Positions 6,155 to 16,187 are shown, numbered from the stretch's first letter. The stretch: 32,709 nucleotides of DNA from DATAAM01 sp036260075 (GCA_036260075.1 DATAAM010000123.1:1-32709); one strand, 5' to 3'. Numbers and translations: made by a program. Notes: a model not told the origin generated them from the sequence alone.

Positions 6155-7488
6155 CAGAGCGTGGGCAGGTACCGGTCGAGCTCCCACTGTGACACCGACG
6201 CCTTGTAGTCCGCCCACTCCGCCCGCTTGTTGCGCAGGAACCACTCGAAGACGTGCTCGCCCAACGTCTCGGCCACCAGCTCCGATCGCTCCATCTCGGC
6301 CAGCGCCTCCGACAGCGACCCGGGAAGCGCGGTGATGCCCTCGGCCAGCAGCTCCTCCGGCGTCATCGTGTAGAGGTTGGCCGACGCTTCGGGAGGCAGC
6401 TCGTAGCCCTCCTCGACGCCCTTCAGCCCGGCGGCCAGCACGCACGCGAACGCCAGGTAGGGGTTGCATGCGGGGTCGGGGGCGCGGTACTCGATGCGGG
6501 TCGACTCCGTCTTGCCCCGCTTGGCCAGCGGCACCCGCACCAGCGCCGAGCGGTTGTTGCGGGCCCACGAGACGTACACCGGCGCCTCGTAGCCGACGAC
6601 GAGTCGCTTGTACGAGTTCACCCACTGGTTGGTGACCGCGGTGATCTCGCGAGCGTGCCGGAGGAGGCCGGCGATGAAGCCCTTGCCGACCTTCGAGAGA
6701 TTGTGCTCGTCGCCCGGGTCGTAGAACGCGGGCACGTCGCCCTCGAACAGCGAGAAGTGGGTGTGCATGCCCGAGCCCTGCACGCCCGACAGCGGCTTCG
6801 GCATGAAGGTGGCGTGCACGCCCTCCTCCTTGGCGATCTCCTTCACGACCATGCGCACGGTCATCACCGTGTCGGCCATGGTGAGCGCGTCGGTGTAGCG
6901 GAGGTCGATCTCGTGCTGGCTGGGCGCGTCCTCGTGCTGGGCGTACTCCACGGGGATGCCCATGTCCTCCAGCATCAGCACCGTGCGCTTGCGCAGGTCG
7001 CTGGCCAGGTCGGCCACGGTGAGCTCGAAGTACGAGCCCTGGTCGAGCGGCTCCAGGGGCGAGCGGGGGTCGCCGTCGGCGAAGTAGAAGTACTCCAGCT
7101 CCGGCGCGGCGAAGAACGAGAAGCCCTTCTCGCGCGCCCGCTCCATGGCCCGTCGCAGCACGTGGCGCGGGCAGCCCTCGAACGGGCTGCCGTCGAGGTT
7201 GAGGATGTCGCAGAACACGCGGGCGACGGGCAGGCCGTTGGCCCGGGTGTGCAACAGCTGGAACGTCTTCGGGTCGGGCTTGGCCAGCACGTCGCTCTCC
7301 TGCACGCGGGAGAAGCCGTCGATGGCGGAGCCGTCGAACGTCATGCCCTCCTCCAGCGCGTTCTCCAGCTCGGCAGGCGTGATGCTGAACGTCTTCGGGA
7401 TGCCGAGGACGTCGGTGAACCAGAGCTGGACGAAGCGGATGCCGCGCTCCTCGACCGTGCGCAGCACGTAGTCCTGTTGGCGTTCCAC
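6154..7488 (-). CDS. Glutamine synthetase type I, GlnA2-like
   Basis: This 444-residue GSI has the beta-grasp N-terminus (IRFVQLWFTDVLGIPKTFSI, TFDGSAIDGF) and the catalytic C-terminal domain (APELEYFYF, QHEDAPSQHEIDLRY, FMPKPLSGVQGSGMHTHFSLF, NQWVNSYKRLV, RIEYRAPDPACNPYLAFA). The sequence and short length resemble mycobacterial GlnA2 as I remember it. The usual adenylylation loop reads NLYTMTPEE, so a Tyr is present, but whether GlnE modifies it is unknown. It could be a true ammonia-assimilating enzyme or a gamma-glutamylpolyamine-type relative; several actinobacterial GSI paralogues act on amines. The GTG at 7488 is preferred because the fold starts there; GGAGAG abuts it closely, which is an odd spacing. 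It is divergent from GSII across a GlnR-type box and coupled to the GlnR-like gene downstream. Confidence 0.9.
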   Translation of the reverse strand: MERQQDYVLRTVEERGIRFVQLWFTDVLGIPKTFSITPAELENALEEGMTFDGSAIDGFSRVQESDVLAKPDPKTFQLLHTRANGLPVARVFCDILNLDGSPFEGCPRHVLRRAMERAREKGFSFFAAPELEYFYFADGDPRSPLEPLDQGSYFELTVADLASDLRKRTVLMLEDMGIPVEYAQHEDAPSQHEIDLRYTDALTMADTVMTVRMVVKEIAKEEGVHATFMPKPLSGVQGSGMHTHFSLFEGDVPAFYDPGDEHNLSKVGKGFIAGLLRHAREITAVTNQWVNSYKRLVVGYEAPVYVSWARNNRSALVRVPLAKRGKTESTRIEYRAPDPACNPYLAFACVLAAGLKGVEEGYELPPEASANLYTMTPEELLAEGITALPGSLSEALAEMERSELVAETLGEHVFEWFLRNKRAEWADYKASVSQWELDRYLPTL

Positions 7489-7527
7489 CTCTCCATGGTG
7501 GCAGGCTCAGCGGCCCCGACAACCCGG

Positions 7528-7565
7528 TTCACAATCTGTTCACAGAACGAAAACGGTCGTGAAAC
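7528..7565. promoter_or_regulatory. GlnR-type box, four half-sites at 11-bp spacing
   Basis: In the divergent glutamine synthetase spacer the half-sites TTCAC (7528-7532), TTCAC (7539-7543), AAAAC (7550-7554) and GAAAC (7561-7565) are each separated by exactly 6 nt. This matches the known GlnR layout of gTnAC-n6-GaAAC units repeated on one face of the helix. The GlnR-like gene is 1.4 kb away in the same cluster. It probably controls both synthetase genes. Confidence 0.7.
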
Positions 7566-7620
7566 GGCGGACTGCGAGCGTCGGTGGCAGTCGGACGACC
7601 ACCCGAGGGGAAGCCAAACC

Positions 7621-8622
7621 GTGAGCTACAAGGCCGAGTACATCTGGATCGACGGCACCGAGCCGACCGCCAGGCTGCGGTCGAAGACCAAGGTTCTCGC
7701 CGACGGCGCAGAGCCCCCCATCTGGGGCTTCGACGGGTCGAGCACCAACCAGGCGCCGGGCAGCAACTCCGACTGCGTGCTGCAGCCCGTCCTCACCGTT
7801 CCCGACCCGATCCGGGGCGGCGACAACAAGCTCGTGCTGTGCGAGGTCCTGTTGACCGACATGGCCCCGCACCCCAGCAACACCCGGGCACAACTGCTCC
7901 CGATCGCCGAGCAGTACGCCGACCAGGAGCCGCTGTTCGGCATCGAGCAGGAGTACACGTTCTTCAAGGCGGGCCGCCCGCTCGGGTTCCCCGAGGGCGG
8001 CTTCCCGGCTCCGCAGGGCTTCTACTACTGCGGCGTCGGCGCCGACGAGGTGTACGGCCGCCAGGTGGTCGAGAAGCACCTCGACAACTGCCTGGCCGCG
8101 GGCCTGTCGATCTCGGGCATCAACGCCGAGGTCATGCCCGGCCAGTGGGAGTTCCAGGTCGGCCCGCTCTCGCCGATCGAGGTGGCCGACCAGCTGTGGC
8201 TGGCCCGCTGGCTGCTCTACCGCACGGCCGAGGACTTCGGCATCGCCGCCACCCTCGACCCCAAGCCGGTCAAGGGCGACTGGAACGGTGCAGGCGCGCA
8301 CACCAACTTCTCGACGAAGGGCATGCGCGAGACATACGACGCCGTCATCACCGCATGCGAGGCGCTCGGCAAGCGGGCCGACGAGCACGTGGCCAACTAC
8401 GGCGCCGACATCGAGCACCGGCTCACCGGCCTGCACGAGACCGCCCCGTGGACGGAGTTCTCCTACGGCGTGTCCGACCGGGGCGCCTCCGTGCGCATCC
8501 CGTGGCAGGTCGAGCTCGACAAGAAGGGCTACATCGAGGACCGCAGGCCCAACGCCAACTGCGATCCGTACGTCGTGACCCGTCTCATCGTGGAGACGTG
8601 CTGCGGCGCACTCGCCGACTGA
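7621..8622 (+). CDS. glnII: Glutamine synthetase type II (eukaryote-like)
   Basis: This is a 333-residue GSII, much shorter than GSI as the family requires. Visible landmarks are YIWIDGTEP near the N-terminus, IWGFDGSSTNQA, the Glu-rich metal site in FGIEQEYTFF, GINAEVMPGQWEFQVGP, the GAGAHTNFST nucleotide loop and RIPWQV near the C-terminus. It makes glutamine from glutamate, ammonia and ATP as an oligomer in the cytosol and is not a substrate of GlnE adenylylation. The GTG start has GAGGGGAA about 9 nt upstream. GSII in actinobacteria is usually switched on by nitrogen limitation, and the GlnR-type box 56 nt upstream agrees. A hairpin lies 17 nt past the stop. Confidence 0.95.
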   Translation: MSYKAEYIWIDGTEPTARLRSKTKVLADGAEPPIWGFDGSSTNQAPGSNSDCVLQPVLTVPDPIRGGDNKLVLCEVLLTDMAPHPSNTRAQLLPIAEQYADQEPLFGIEQEYTFFKAGRPLGFPEGGFPAPQGFYYCGVGADEVYGRQVVEKHLDNCLAAGLSISGINAEVMPGQWEFQVGPLSPIEVADQLWLARWLLYRTAEDFGIAATLDPKPVKGDWNGAGAHTNFSTKGMRETYDAVITACEALGKRADEHVANYGADIEHRLTGLHETAPWTEFSYGVSDRGASVRIPWQVELDKKGYIEDRRPNANCDPYVVTRLIVETCCGALAD

Positions 8623-8639
8623 GCACCTCGATGCAGCAC

Positions 8640-8673
8640 CGACGAAGGCCCGGTGACCGCCGGGCCTTCGTCG
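8640..8673 (+). terminator. GC-rich hairpin after glnII
   Basis: Arms CGACGAAGGCCCGG (8640-8653) and its complement (8660-8673) pair perfectly around a 6-nt loop, 17 nt past the glnII stop. No T-tract follows, as in many actinobacterial terminators. TAGTGT (8676-8681) right after it may be the -10 of the next synthetase gene. Confidence 0.65.
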
Positions 8674-8716
8674 CGTAGTGTGCGCCGGACGCGCTGACCA
8701 CCCACGGGGAGGAATC

Positions 8717-10141
<1,425 letters not shown>

Positions 10142-10195
10142 GCCGACGCCGCACCTCCACTCCGCCGCGTCGACCTCGTGCCGCCCGACGGCGCG

Positions 10196-10261
10196 GACGA
10201 CACGTGATGTCCATTCATCGCATGCTCTACGATCCCGCCTCGGCGGGCTCCACGTGTCGTC
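10196..10261. promoter_or_regulatory. Long-spaced inverted repeat upstream of OmpR-type regulator gene
   Basis: GACGACACGTG (10196-10206) recurs exactly inverted as CACGTGTCGTC (10251-10261), 55 bp start to start. Between them TACGAT (10228-10233) fits a -10 element. The rest of the 161-nt spacer 10142-10302 shows nothing else clear. The repeat could be two operator sites flanking a promoter, or a long-loop hairpin ending glnA transcripts. Confidence 0.4.
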
Positions 10262-10302
10262 GGGGACCGCCCGGGCGCCCCCGTCGCCTGCCCCGGACAC
10301 GT

Positions 10303-11016
10303 ATGGACCACCCCCATCGAATCCTGCTCATCGAGGAGGACCCCGAGGTGCGTGCCGGTGTGGAGCGCGCCCTCGCCCACGCGGGGTACCAGCTGGTCAC
10401 GACCGGCCCCGGTGCGTCGCCGTCAACGACGTCCCCGCTGCCCGATCTGGTCGTCCTCGACCTCGACGCCGACGACGTGGAGGCCGTCCGGCCGTGGCGG
10501 GAGCAGGGCGTGGCGGTGATCGTGGTGGCCGCGTGGAGCGGCGCCGACGACCGGGTGCGGGCGCTCGAAGCCGGGGCCGACGACTACCTGCCCAAGCCGT
10601 TCTCGAGCCGTGAGCTGGCCGCCCGCGTCACCTCGGTGCTGCGGAGGTCCCGTCCGGCGAACACGGCGGTGCTCGACTACGGCACGCTGGTCGTCGACCT
10701 GCGCACCCGAGAGGTGCGGCTCCGGGGCACACCGGTGGAGCTGACCTCTCGCCAGTTCCAGCTGCTGGCGCTGTTGGCCGCCGAACCCGGCCGCGTCTTC
10801 GGCCGCGACGAGCTGTTGCAGCTGGTGTGGGGCTCGTCGACCGAATGGCAGTCGCCCGCCACCGTCACCGAGCACGTGCACCGCATCCGCCGGCAGATCG
10901 AGGACGACCCGTCGCAGCCCCGGATCCTGCAGACCGTCCGCCGTTCCGGCTACCGGTTCGTGCCCCCCGGACCAGGTTCCATGGAGAGGGAAGGCGGGCT
11001 CAGGACCCCACGCTGA
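10303..11016 (+). CDS. OmpR-family response regulator
   Basis: This is a 237-residue two-domain regulator. The receiver (residues 1-115) has acidic residues E11, E12 and D13, the phospho-acceptor D53 (VVLDLDADD) and LPKPF. The conserved Thr/Ser position reads AAWSG, so the switch region is slightly atypical. The effector (about 130-228) is an OmpR winged helix (VELTSRQFQLLALLAAEPGR, RDELLQLVWG, TVTEHVHRIRRQIE, TVRRSGYRFVPPG). No kinase gene sits beside it in the same direction. The ATG at 10303 is the first residue before the receiver fold; no strong ribosome site is seen, so an upstream start is possible. Its 3' end overlaps the convergent REC-GGDEF-EAL-kinase gene by 17 nt. The target genes are unknown. 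Confidence 0.85.
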   Translation: MDHPHRILLIEEDPEVRAGVERALAHAGYQLVTTGPGASPSTTSPLPDLVVLDLDADDVEAVRPWREQGVAVIVVAAWSGADDRVRALEAGADDYLPKPFSSRELAARVTSVLRRSRPANTAVLDYGTLVVDLRTREVRLRGTPVELTSRQFQLLALLAAEPGRVFGRDELLQLVWGSSTEWQSPATVTEHVHRIRRQIEDDPSQPRILQTVRRSGYRFVPPGPGSMEREGGLRTPR

Positions 11017-14000
11017 GGCCCGCGGCGCGCACTGCCGTGCGCTCGGCGGTCGCCAGCGCCCGGCCGTTGTCCGACTCGCAGGTGACGGCCGTGCCGACGT
11101 CGGGCCCGTGCGGGTCGAGCTCCGACCAGATGCGGCGGAGGCTGTCGGCCGTCCCGTGCAGGCTGTCGTCGCCGGGGCGGTAGAGCGCCAGCACGCGGCG
11201 CCCCCATTGGCCCGCGGCATCGCCGGGCTGGGCCACGACGTGGAGCACGCGGGCGAGCCTGCGCATCAGCTCGGCCTTCGCAGGCCCCGTCCCCCCGACG
11301 GCGACCAGCAAGGTGCTGCCCGGCCCGGCCGCCATCGCCTCCAAGACGGCCACTCGGCCGGGGAACCCGGTCACGGGGTCCACGGGCGACCGGTTGGGGC
11401 GGCCCCCGGCCGACAGGTCGCGCAGCACGCGGTCGGCGTCCTCCAGGAACGGCACGAACAGCTCCTCCAGTCGCAGCCGGGCGATCGTCCCGCACTCCGC
11501 CGCCGGGTGCACCGGCTCGCCGATGCCGAACGAGAGGTCGACGGGCACGAGGCGCGGGTCGGGTTCGCGGCTGCCGAGCACGACCTCGCCGCCCAGGCGG
11601 CGCGCCAACCCGATCGCGATGCCGACGGCTTCCTCCGGCACCTCGACCCGCAGCAGGGCGCGGGTGGCCTCGTGGAGCGCGGCGATGCCCTCGCCGTCGG
11701 CGAGGACGGGCGACGGGACGGCCGGGGGTGGGGTCACGTCGACAGCCGGAGCGAGCGGCGCCTCCGTCGAGGCGCCCGCGATCGGGAGGAGGACCACGAA
11801 CTCCGCTCCGCCCGTCAGTGCCGCGCGGCGGTAGTAGAGGTCGCCGCCGTGGGCCCGGGCGAACGCCCGGGCGAGGAACAGCCCCAGGCCCGTCCCCTTC
11901 CGGCTGCAATCGAGCCGTGAGAACTTCCTGAAGATCTCCCCCGCTCGGTCGGCCGGGACCCCCGGCCCGCGGTCGATCACGCGCACCACGGCGGTGGCGT
12001 CCTCCACGTCGAGCTGGACGGTGATGACGGAGCCGGCCGGGCTCCACTTGGCCGAGTTCGTGACGAGGTTGCCGAGGATCTGCCGCAGGCGCGTGGCGTC
12101 GAGCGGGACGAGCGAGCCCGCCCGGCCTTCGAGCTCCAGCACGTGCGCAGGCACCGCCATGGCCAGCTCGCCCACGATCTCGCTCACGAGGTCGTCGACG
12201 AGGACGACCCGGCGGTCGAGACAGAGGGTGCCGTCCTCCACCGCCCGCAGCTCGGCCAACGACTCCAGCATCGACTCCATGCCGTGCGTCTGGCGGTTGA
12301 TGGCGTCGATGGCCGATTCGAGCACCTCTGTGCGGCCGCTGACGAGCAGCTCCGCCAGGGTCTCGGCGAACCCGCGGATGACGGTGATCGGGGTGCGCAG
12401 CTCGTGGGTCAGCACCGACACCACGTCGCCCACGGCGGCGTCGCCGTCACCCTCGGGGCGAACCGCGCCGGTTGCGGGCCGGGCGATCGTGCCCTTGCGG
12501 GACGCCTCGAACACCTCGTCCAGCTCCGACGCGGGCATCGGCTTGCCCCACAGGTAGCCCTGTCCGTAGCGACATCCGAGCGCGGCCACCTCTTGCAGCT
12601 GCTCCGCGGTCTCCACCCCTTCCGCCAGCACGTCGACGCCGAGGCTCGACGCCAGCTGGGCGATGCTCGCCACGATGACGCTGTCCTCGGGGTCGCGGCC
12701 GAGGCCGGACACGAAGGCCCGGTCGACCTTCAAGACGTCCACCGGGAAGCGCTTCAAGTAGGCCAACGACGAGTAGCCGGTGCCGAAGTCGTCGATCGCC
12801 AGTCGGACGCCGAGCGCCCGCAGCGAGCGGAGGGTGGCCACGGAGGCGGCGGCGTCCTCCATCACCACGCTCTCGGTGATCTCCAGGCAGAGGCGCCCGG
12901 GCTCGACGCCCGTCTCCTCCAGCACGTGGCGCAGGTCCGAGAGCAGCTTGGGGTCGGAGAGCTGCCGGCCGGAGATGTTCACGGCGATCTCCACGGGGAC
13001 GTCGGGATGGCGACGTCGGAAGGCGGCCAGTTGCAGGCAGGCCTGTTCCAGCACCCACGCCCCCAGCCCGCCGATGAGCCCCGACTGCTCCGCCAGCACC
13101 ACGAACTCACCGGGCGGGATCTCGCCGAGCACGGGGTGCGTCCAGCGCAACAGCGCCTCGAACCCGACCAGCCGGCCCGTGCCGATCTCCACCTGCGGTT
13201 GGTAGTGCACGCGCATGGCGCCCCGCGCCACCGCGGTGGCGAGCGCCTGCTCCAGCTCGGTGCGGCGGTCGGCGGCGGCCCGCAGGTCGTCGTCGAACAC
13301 CTCGACCCGTCCGCGTCCGTGCTCCTTGGCCCGGTACAGGGCGGCGTCGGCATCGCGGAGGAGCGCGTCGGCGGTGGCCTCGGGCGTGGTCGCGACGGCC
13401 ACGCCGATGCTGACCGAGACGTGCACCGGCTTGCCGAGCACGGTCCGCACGCCGCACACGGCGCGCAGCAGGCGCTCCGATGTGTCGCGCGCTCCTTCCG
13501 GCCCCTCCACGTCCTCGCACAGCACGGCGAACTCGTCGCCGCTCAGCCGGGCCACCGTGTCCCCGGGGCGGACCGTGTCGGTGAGCGTGCGGGCCACGGC
13601 CATCAGCACCTCGTCACCGACCTTGTGGCCCCGCGAGTCGTTGACGACCTTGAGGTGGTCGAGGTCCACGAAGAGCACGGCGACGCACGAGCCGGTACGG
13701 GCCCGTCGCGCGAGCGCGTGATCGAGGCGGTCGAAGAACAAGGTGCGATTGGGCAGGCCCGTCATGCCGTCGTGCACAGCCTGGTAGGCGAGCTCCGCCT
13801 CCGCCCGCTTCCGGTCGCTGATGTCGCGGGTGGTGACGACCACGCCCTCGACGGCCGGGTCCTCCAGTCGATTGGAGCCCACCGCCTCGCAGTGCAGCCA
13901 GTCGCCGGTCGCGGTGAGCAGGCGGAACTGCACCGGGTCGTTCCCGCCCGCGAGCCAGCAGGCGAAGGCTTCGTCGACCCGGTCGCGGTCGTCCGGGTGG

Positions 14001-14602
14001 ATGCGGCGCTGCACGTCGTCGTGGCGGACGGGTTCTCCCGCCGCCAAGCCGAGCAGCCGCGCCGCCGAGGGGCTCGCGTAGCGCAGGCTGCCGTCGGCTG
14101 CGTGCAGGGCGACGATGTCGTTGACCGCCTGCAAGAGCGATCCCAAGCGCTCCTCGGCAGCCCGCACCGCCGCTGTGGCCGCTCGGCGGTGCACCGCGTA
14201 GGCGAGCACTCGAGCGATGTGCGGCCCGGTGGCGTCACCCTTGCGCACGTAGTCCTGCGCGCCGGCCAACACGGCATGGGCGCCCAGCCCCGTGTCCCGG
14301 TTGCCGGTCAGCACCACGACAGGGACGTCGGGCGCCGTGGTTCGGATGCGGACCAAGCCATCGAGCGAGCGGGCGTCGGGCAGCTGGAGGTCGAGCATGA
14401 CGACATCCGGTCGACAGGCGGCCAGGTGGCCGAGCGCGCCGGCCAGCGTCTCCACCACCGTCACGTCGAAGGACCACGCGTCGCCGACGGTGCGAAGGGC
14501 CTCTCGCAGGAGGAAGGCATCCCCTGGGTTGTCCTCCACGACGAGCACGTCGAAGGCCGTCTTGGAGGACGCCGACGAGTGGTCTGACAGCAGGGCGGTC
14601 AC
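11000..14602 (-). CDS. REC-PAS-GGDEF-EAL-HisKA-HATPase hybrid signalling protein
   Basis: This is a 1200-residue cytosolic protein with no membrane segment. Domains in order: receiver (about 16-135, VMLDLQLPDARSLDG), PAS (150-270), GGDEF (285-445) with active-type RLSGDEF and an RPGD inhibitory site 5 residues before SGDEF, EAL (about 460-715) with FEALLRW, LEITESVV, IDDFGTGYSS, DVLAEGVET and QGYLWGKPMP, a HisKA box (VSVLTHELRTPITVIRGF), an HATPase domain (NLVTNSAKWSP, DRGPGVP, GTGLGLF), then about 230 C-terminal residues. The tail includes DPVTGFPGR and RVLALYRPGDD, which look like a decayed second GGDEF domain. Both c-di-GMP synthesis and breakdown residues look intact, and the His is present. 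The GTG start overlaps the preceding receiver gene as GTGA, so it is translationally coupled. It probably takes phosphoryl input from the kinase-receiver pair upstream. Confidence 0.9.
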   Translation of the reverse strand: MTALLSDHSSASSKTAFDVLVVEDNPGDAFLLREALRTVGDAWSFDVTVVETLAGALGHLAACRPDVVMLDLQLPDARSLDGLVRIRTTAPDVPVVVLTGNRDTGLGAHAVLAGAQDYVRKGDATGPHIARVLAYAVHRRAATAAVRAAEERLGSLLQAVNDIVALHAADGSLRYASPSAARLLGLAAGEPVRHDDVQRRIHPDDRDRVDEAFACWLAGGNDPVQFRLLTATGDWLHCEAVGSNRLEDPAVEGVVVTTRDISDRKRAEAELAYQAVHDGMTGLPNRTLFFDRLDHALARRARTGSCVAVLFVDLDHLKVVNDSRGHKVGDEVLMAVARTLTDTVRPGDTVARLSGDEFAVLCEDVEGPEGARDTSERLLRAVCGVRTVLGKPVHVSVSIGVAVATTPEATADALLRDADAALYRAKEHGRGRVEVFDDDLRAAADRRTELEQALATAVARGAMRVHYQPQVEIGTGRLVGFEALLRWTHPVLGEIPPGEFVVLAEQSGLIGGLGAWVLEQACLQLAAFRRRHPDVPVEIAVNISGRQLSDPKLLSDLRHVLEETGVEPGRLCLEITESVVMEDAAASVATLRSLRALGVRLAIDDFGTGYSSLAYLKRFPVDVLKVDRAFVSGLGRDPEDSVIVASIAQLASSLGVDVLAEGVETAEQLQEVAALGCRYGQGYLWGKPMPASELDEVFEASRKGTIARPATGAVRPEGDGDAAVGDVVSVLTHELRTPITVIRGFAETLAELLVSGRTEVLESAIDAINRQTHGMESMLESLAELRAVEDGTLCLDRRVVLVDDLVSEIVGELAMAVPAHVLELEGRAGSLVPLDATRLRQILGNLVTNSAKWSPAGSVITVQLDVEDATAVVRVIDRGPGVPADRAGEIFRKFSRLDCSRKGTGLGLFLARAFARAHGGDLYYRRAALTGGAEFVVLLPIAGASTEAPLAPAVDVTPPPAVPSPVLADGEGIAALHEATRALLRVEVPEEAVGIAIGLARRLGGEVVLGSREPDPRLVPVDLSFGIGEPVHPAAECGTIARLRLEELFVPFLEDADRVLRDLSAGGRPNRSPVDPVTGFPGRVAVLEAMAAGPGSTLLVAVGGTGPAKAELMRRLARVLHVVAQPGDAAGQWGRRVLALYRPGDDSLHGTADSLRRIWSELDPHGPDVGTAVTCESDNGRALATAERTAVRAAGLSVGS

Positions 14603-15039
14603 CGCTGGTGCTCCGGAAGCTGGGTGGTGCCGAACCAGTACTCCTCGATGCAGCGGACCACCTGCTCGTAGCCGGCGAAGCTCGCGGGCTTCGTGATGAA
14701 CGAGTTGGCGTAGTGGTCGTACGCGTCGGCGATGTCCTCGTTGGCGCGCGACCCGGTGAAGATGACGACCGGCGTGGCCCGCAGCTCGGGGTCGGCCTTG
14801 AGCTCGGCCAGCACCTCGCCGCCGCTCATGCCGGGAAGGTTGAGGTCGAGGAGCACGAGGTCGGGGAGGACGCCGTCGTCGCGGGAGTACTCGCTGCGAA
14901 GCCGTCCGAGCGCGGCCGGACCGTCGCCGGCCACGACCAGGTCGGTCGACACGCGACAGCTCGCGAGCGCCTCTTCGAACAGCAGCACGTCGCCTGCGTT
15001 GTCCTCGACCAGCAGGACGTTCATCGCTCGCCTGGTCAC
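14599..15039 (-). CDS. Single-domain Rcp1-like response regulator
   Basis: This is a 146-residue stand-alone receiver. The acidic pocket is VEDNAGD, the phospho-acceptor is D65 (LVLLDLNLPG), the switch Thr lies in VVIFTGS and the Lys in SFITKP. The loop after the Asp (MSGGEVLAELKADPELRATP) is typical of Rcp1-type partners of phytochrome-class kinases. It has no output domain and would relay phosphate between the kinase and the large hybrid protein. The GTG at 15039 overlaps the kinase stop as GTGA and its own stop overlaps the next gene as GTGA, which marks a three-gene coupled operon. An internal ATG at 15024 is the other possible start. Confidence 0.9.
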   Translation of the reverse strand: MTRRAMNVLLVEDNAGDVLLFEEALASCRVSTDLVVAGDGPAALGRLRSEYSRDDGVLPDLVLLDLNLPGMSGGEVLAELKADPELRATPVVIFTGSRANEDIADAYDHYANSFITKPASFAGYEQVVRCIEEYWFGTTQLPEHQR

Positions 15040-16187
15040 GACGACTCCTCCCGGGCCGGCAGCGTGAGGCTGAACACGGCGCCACCACCTTCGTTGGTGG
15101 CCACGGCGATCTCGCCACCGTGGCGTTCCACCACCCGACGGCAGATGGCGAGGCCCATGCCGGTGCCGGGGTGCTGCGAGCGCGGCTGGAGGCGGCGGAA
15201 CATCTCGAAGACCTGCGCGCGGTGCTCCGGCAGGATGCCGATCCCGTTGTCGGCCACGGCGATGCGCCACTTGCCGTCGGCCCGCGTGGCGCTCACCTCG
15301 ATCTCCAGCGGCCGGTCCGAGCGGAACTTGACCGCGTTGGCCAGCAGGTTGGCGAACACGGTGGTGAGCGTCTTGCGGTCACCGTACACGACCGGCAGCT
15401 TGCCGACGGTCACGCGTGCACCGACCTCGTCGAGGGCGCCGCCGAGGTCGGCGAGGGCGTCGGCCACCGCTGCCTCCAGTGGAACCGGTGCGACCCTCAC
15501 CGGTCGTGTCGTGACCTGCGCCAGCTCGAGCAGGGCGTCGACGAGCGCGCGCATCCGCTCGGCGCCTTCGATGGCAAAGTCGATGGACCGCATGGCCTGT
15601 TCGTCGAGGCCGGCGGCGCACCGGGCTCGGACGAAGTCGAGGTGCGAGGCCACCATGCGGAGCGGCTCGGTGAGGTCGTGCGACGCCACGTAGGCGAAGT
15701 CGGCCAGGTCGGCATTCGACCGGGACAGCTCGGCATTGGCCTCTTCCAGTCGGGACGACTCCTCGACCAGCTCCGCCACGGACACGTTCGCGGCCGACTC
15801 GAGCGGGATCGACTGTTCCCGTCGATCGTCGGCCATCCAGACGACGAACCCTCGGGGCCCGGCGAGCGGCACGACGGTGGCCTGCACCGGGCGACCGTCG
15901 GTCTCGGCCACGTCCTCGTATGTGAGCGCCTCGCCGGTGTGGTGGGCGCGACGGGCCGCCGCTTCGAGCAGCGCGGCGGTCGCCGGTGCCAACAGCTCGT
16001 CGGGTGGCCTGCCCGCCACGTCGGGCTTGACGTCGTACCGAGCGGCGAAGGCTCGGTTGACGACGAGGCTGCGAGCCGTCTCACCGTTCACCGACAGCAC
16101 CAGCACGGCTGTCGGCAGCACGTCCAGCACCGCGGTGAAGATCGCCTCGTGATCGACGACATCGACTTGACCGTCGCGTGTTCCCAT
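15036..16187 (-). CDS. Cytosolic PAS histidine kinase of phytochrome-kinase type
   Basis: This is a 383-residue kinase with no membrane segment. Residues about 12-125 are a PAS sensor, followed by a coiled-coil-like linker (EESSRLEEANAELSRSNADL). The HisKA domain has FAYVASHDLTEPLRMV with H170, the form found in cyanobacterial phytochrome-like kinases. The HATPase has NLLANAVKFRS, VADNGIGI and GTGMGLAICRRVVERHGG. No GAF-PHY light-sensing module is present, and the PAS ligand cannot be told from sequence. The ATG at 16187 has AAGGGGAG 8 nt upstream. Longer upstream frame is antisense to glnE and rejected. It is the first gene of the GTGA-coupled operon. Confidence 0.9.
   Translation of the reverse strand: MGTRDGQVDVVDHEAIFTAVLDVLPTAVLVLSVNGETARSLVVNRAFAARYDVKPDVAGRPPDELLAPATAALLEAAARRAHHTGEALTYEDVAETDGRPVQATVVPLAGPRGFVVWMADDRREQSIPLESAANVSVAELVEESSRLEEANAELSRSNADLADFAYVASHDLTEPLRMVASHLDFVRARCAAGLDEQAMRSIDFAIEGAERMRALVDALLELAQVTTRPVRVAPVPLEAAVADALADLGGALDEVGARVTVGKLPVVYGDRKTLTTVFANLLANAVKFRSDRPLEIEVSATRADGKWRIAVADNGIGILPEHRAQVFEMFRRLQPRSQHPGTGMGLAICRRVVERHGGEIAVATNEGGGAVFSLTLPAREESS

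Noticed and set aside
7341..7532. 63-codon minus-strand frame starting with MNRVVGAAEPATMERW
   Set aside because: It overlaps the GlnA2-like start in another frame and has no coding character; its ATG near 7500 is not the start of the synthetase.
14603..15118. Upstream extension of the hybrid signalling protein
   Set aside because: The frame is open, but that stretch encodes the Rcp1-like receiver in another frame, and the GTGA overlap at 14599-14602 gives a natural start.
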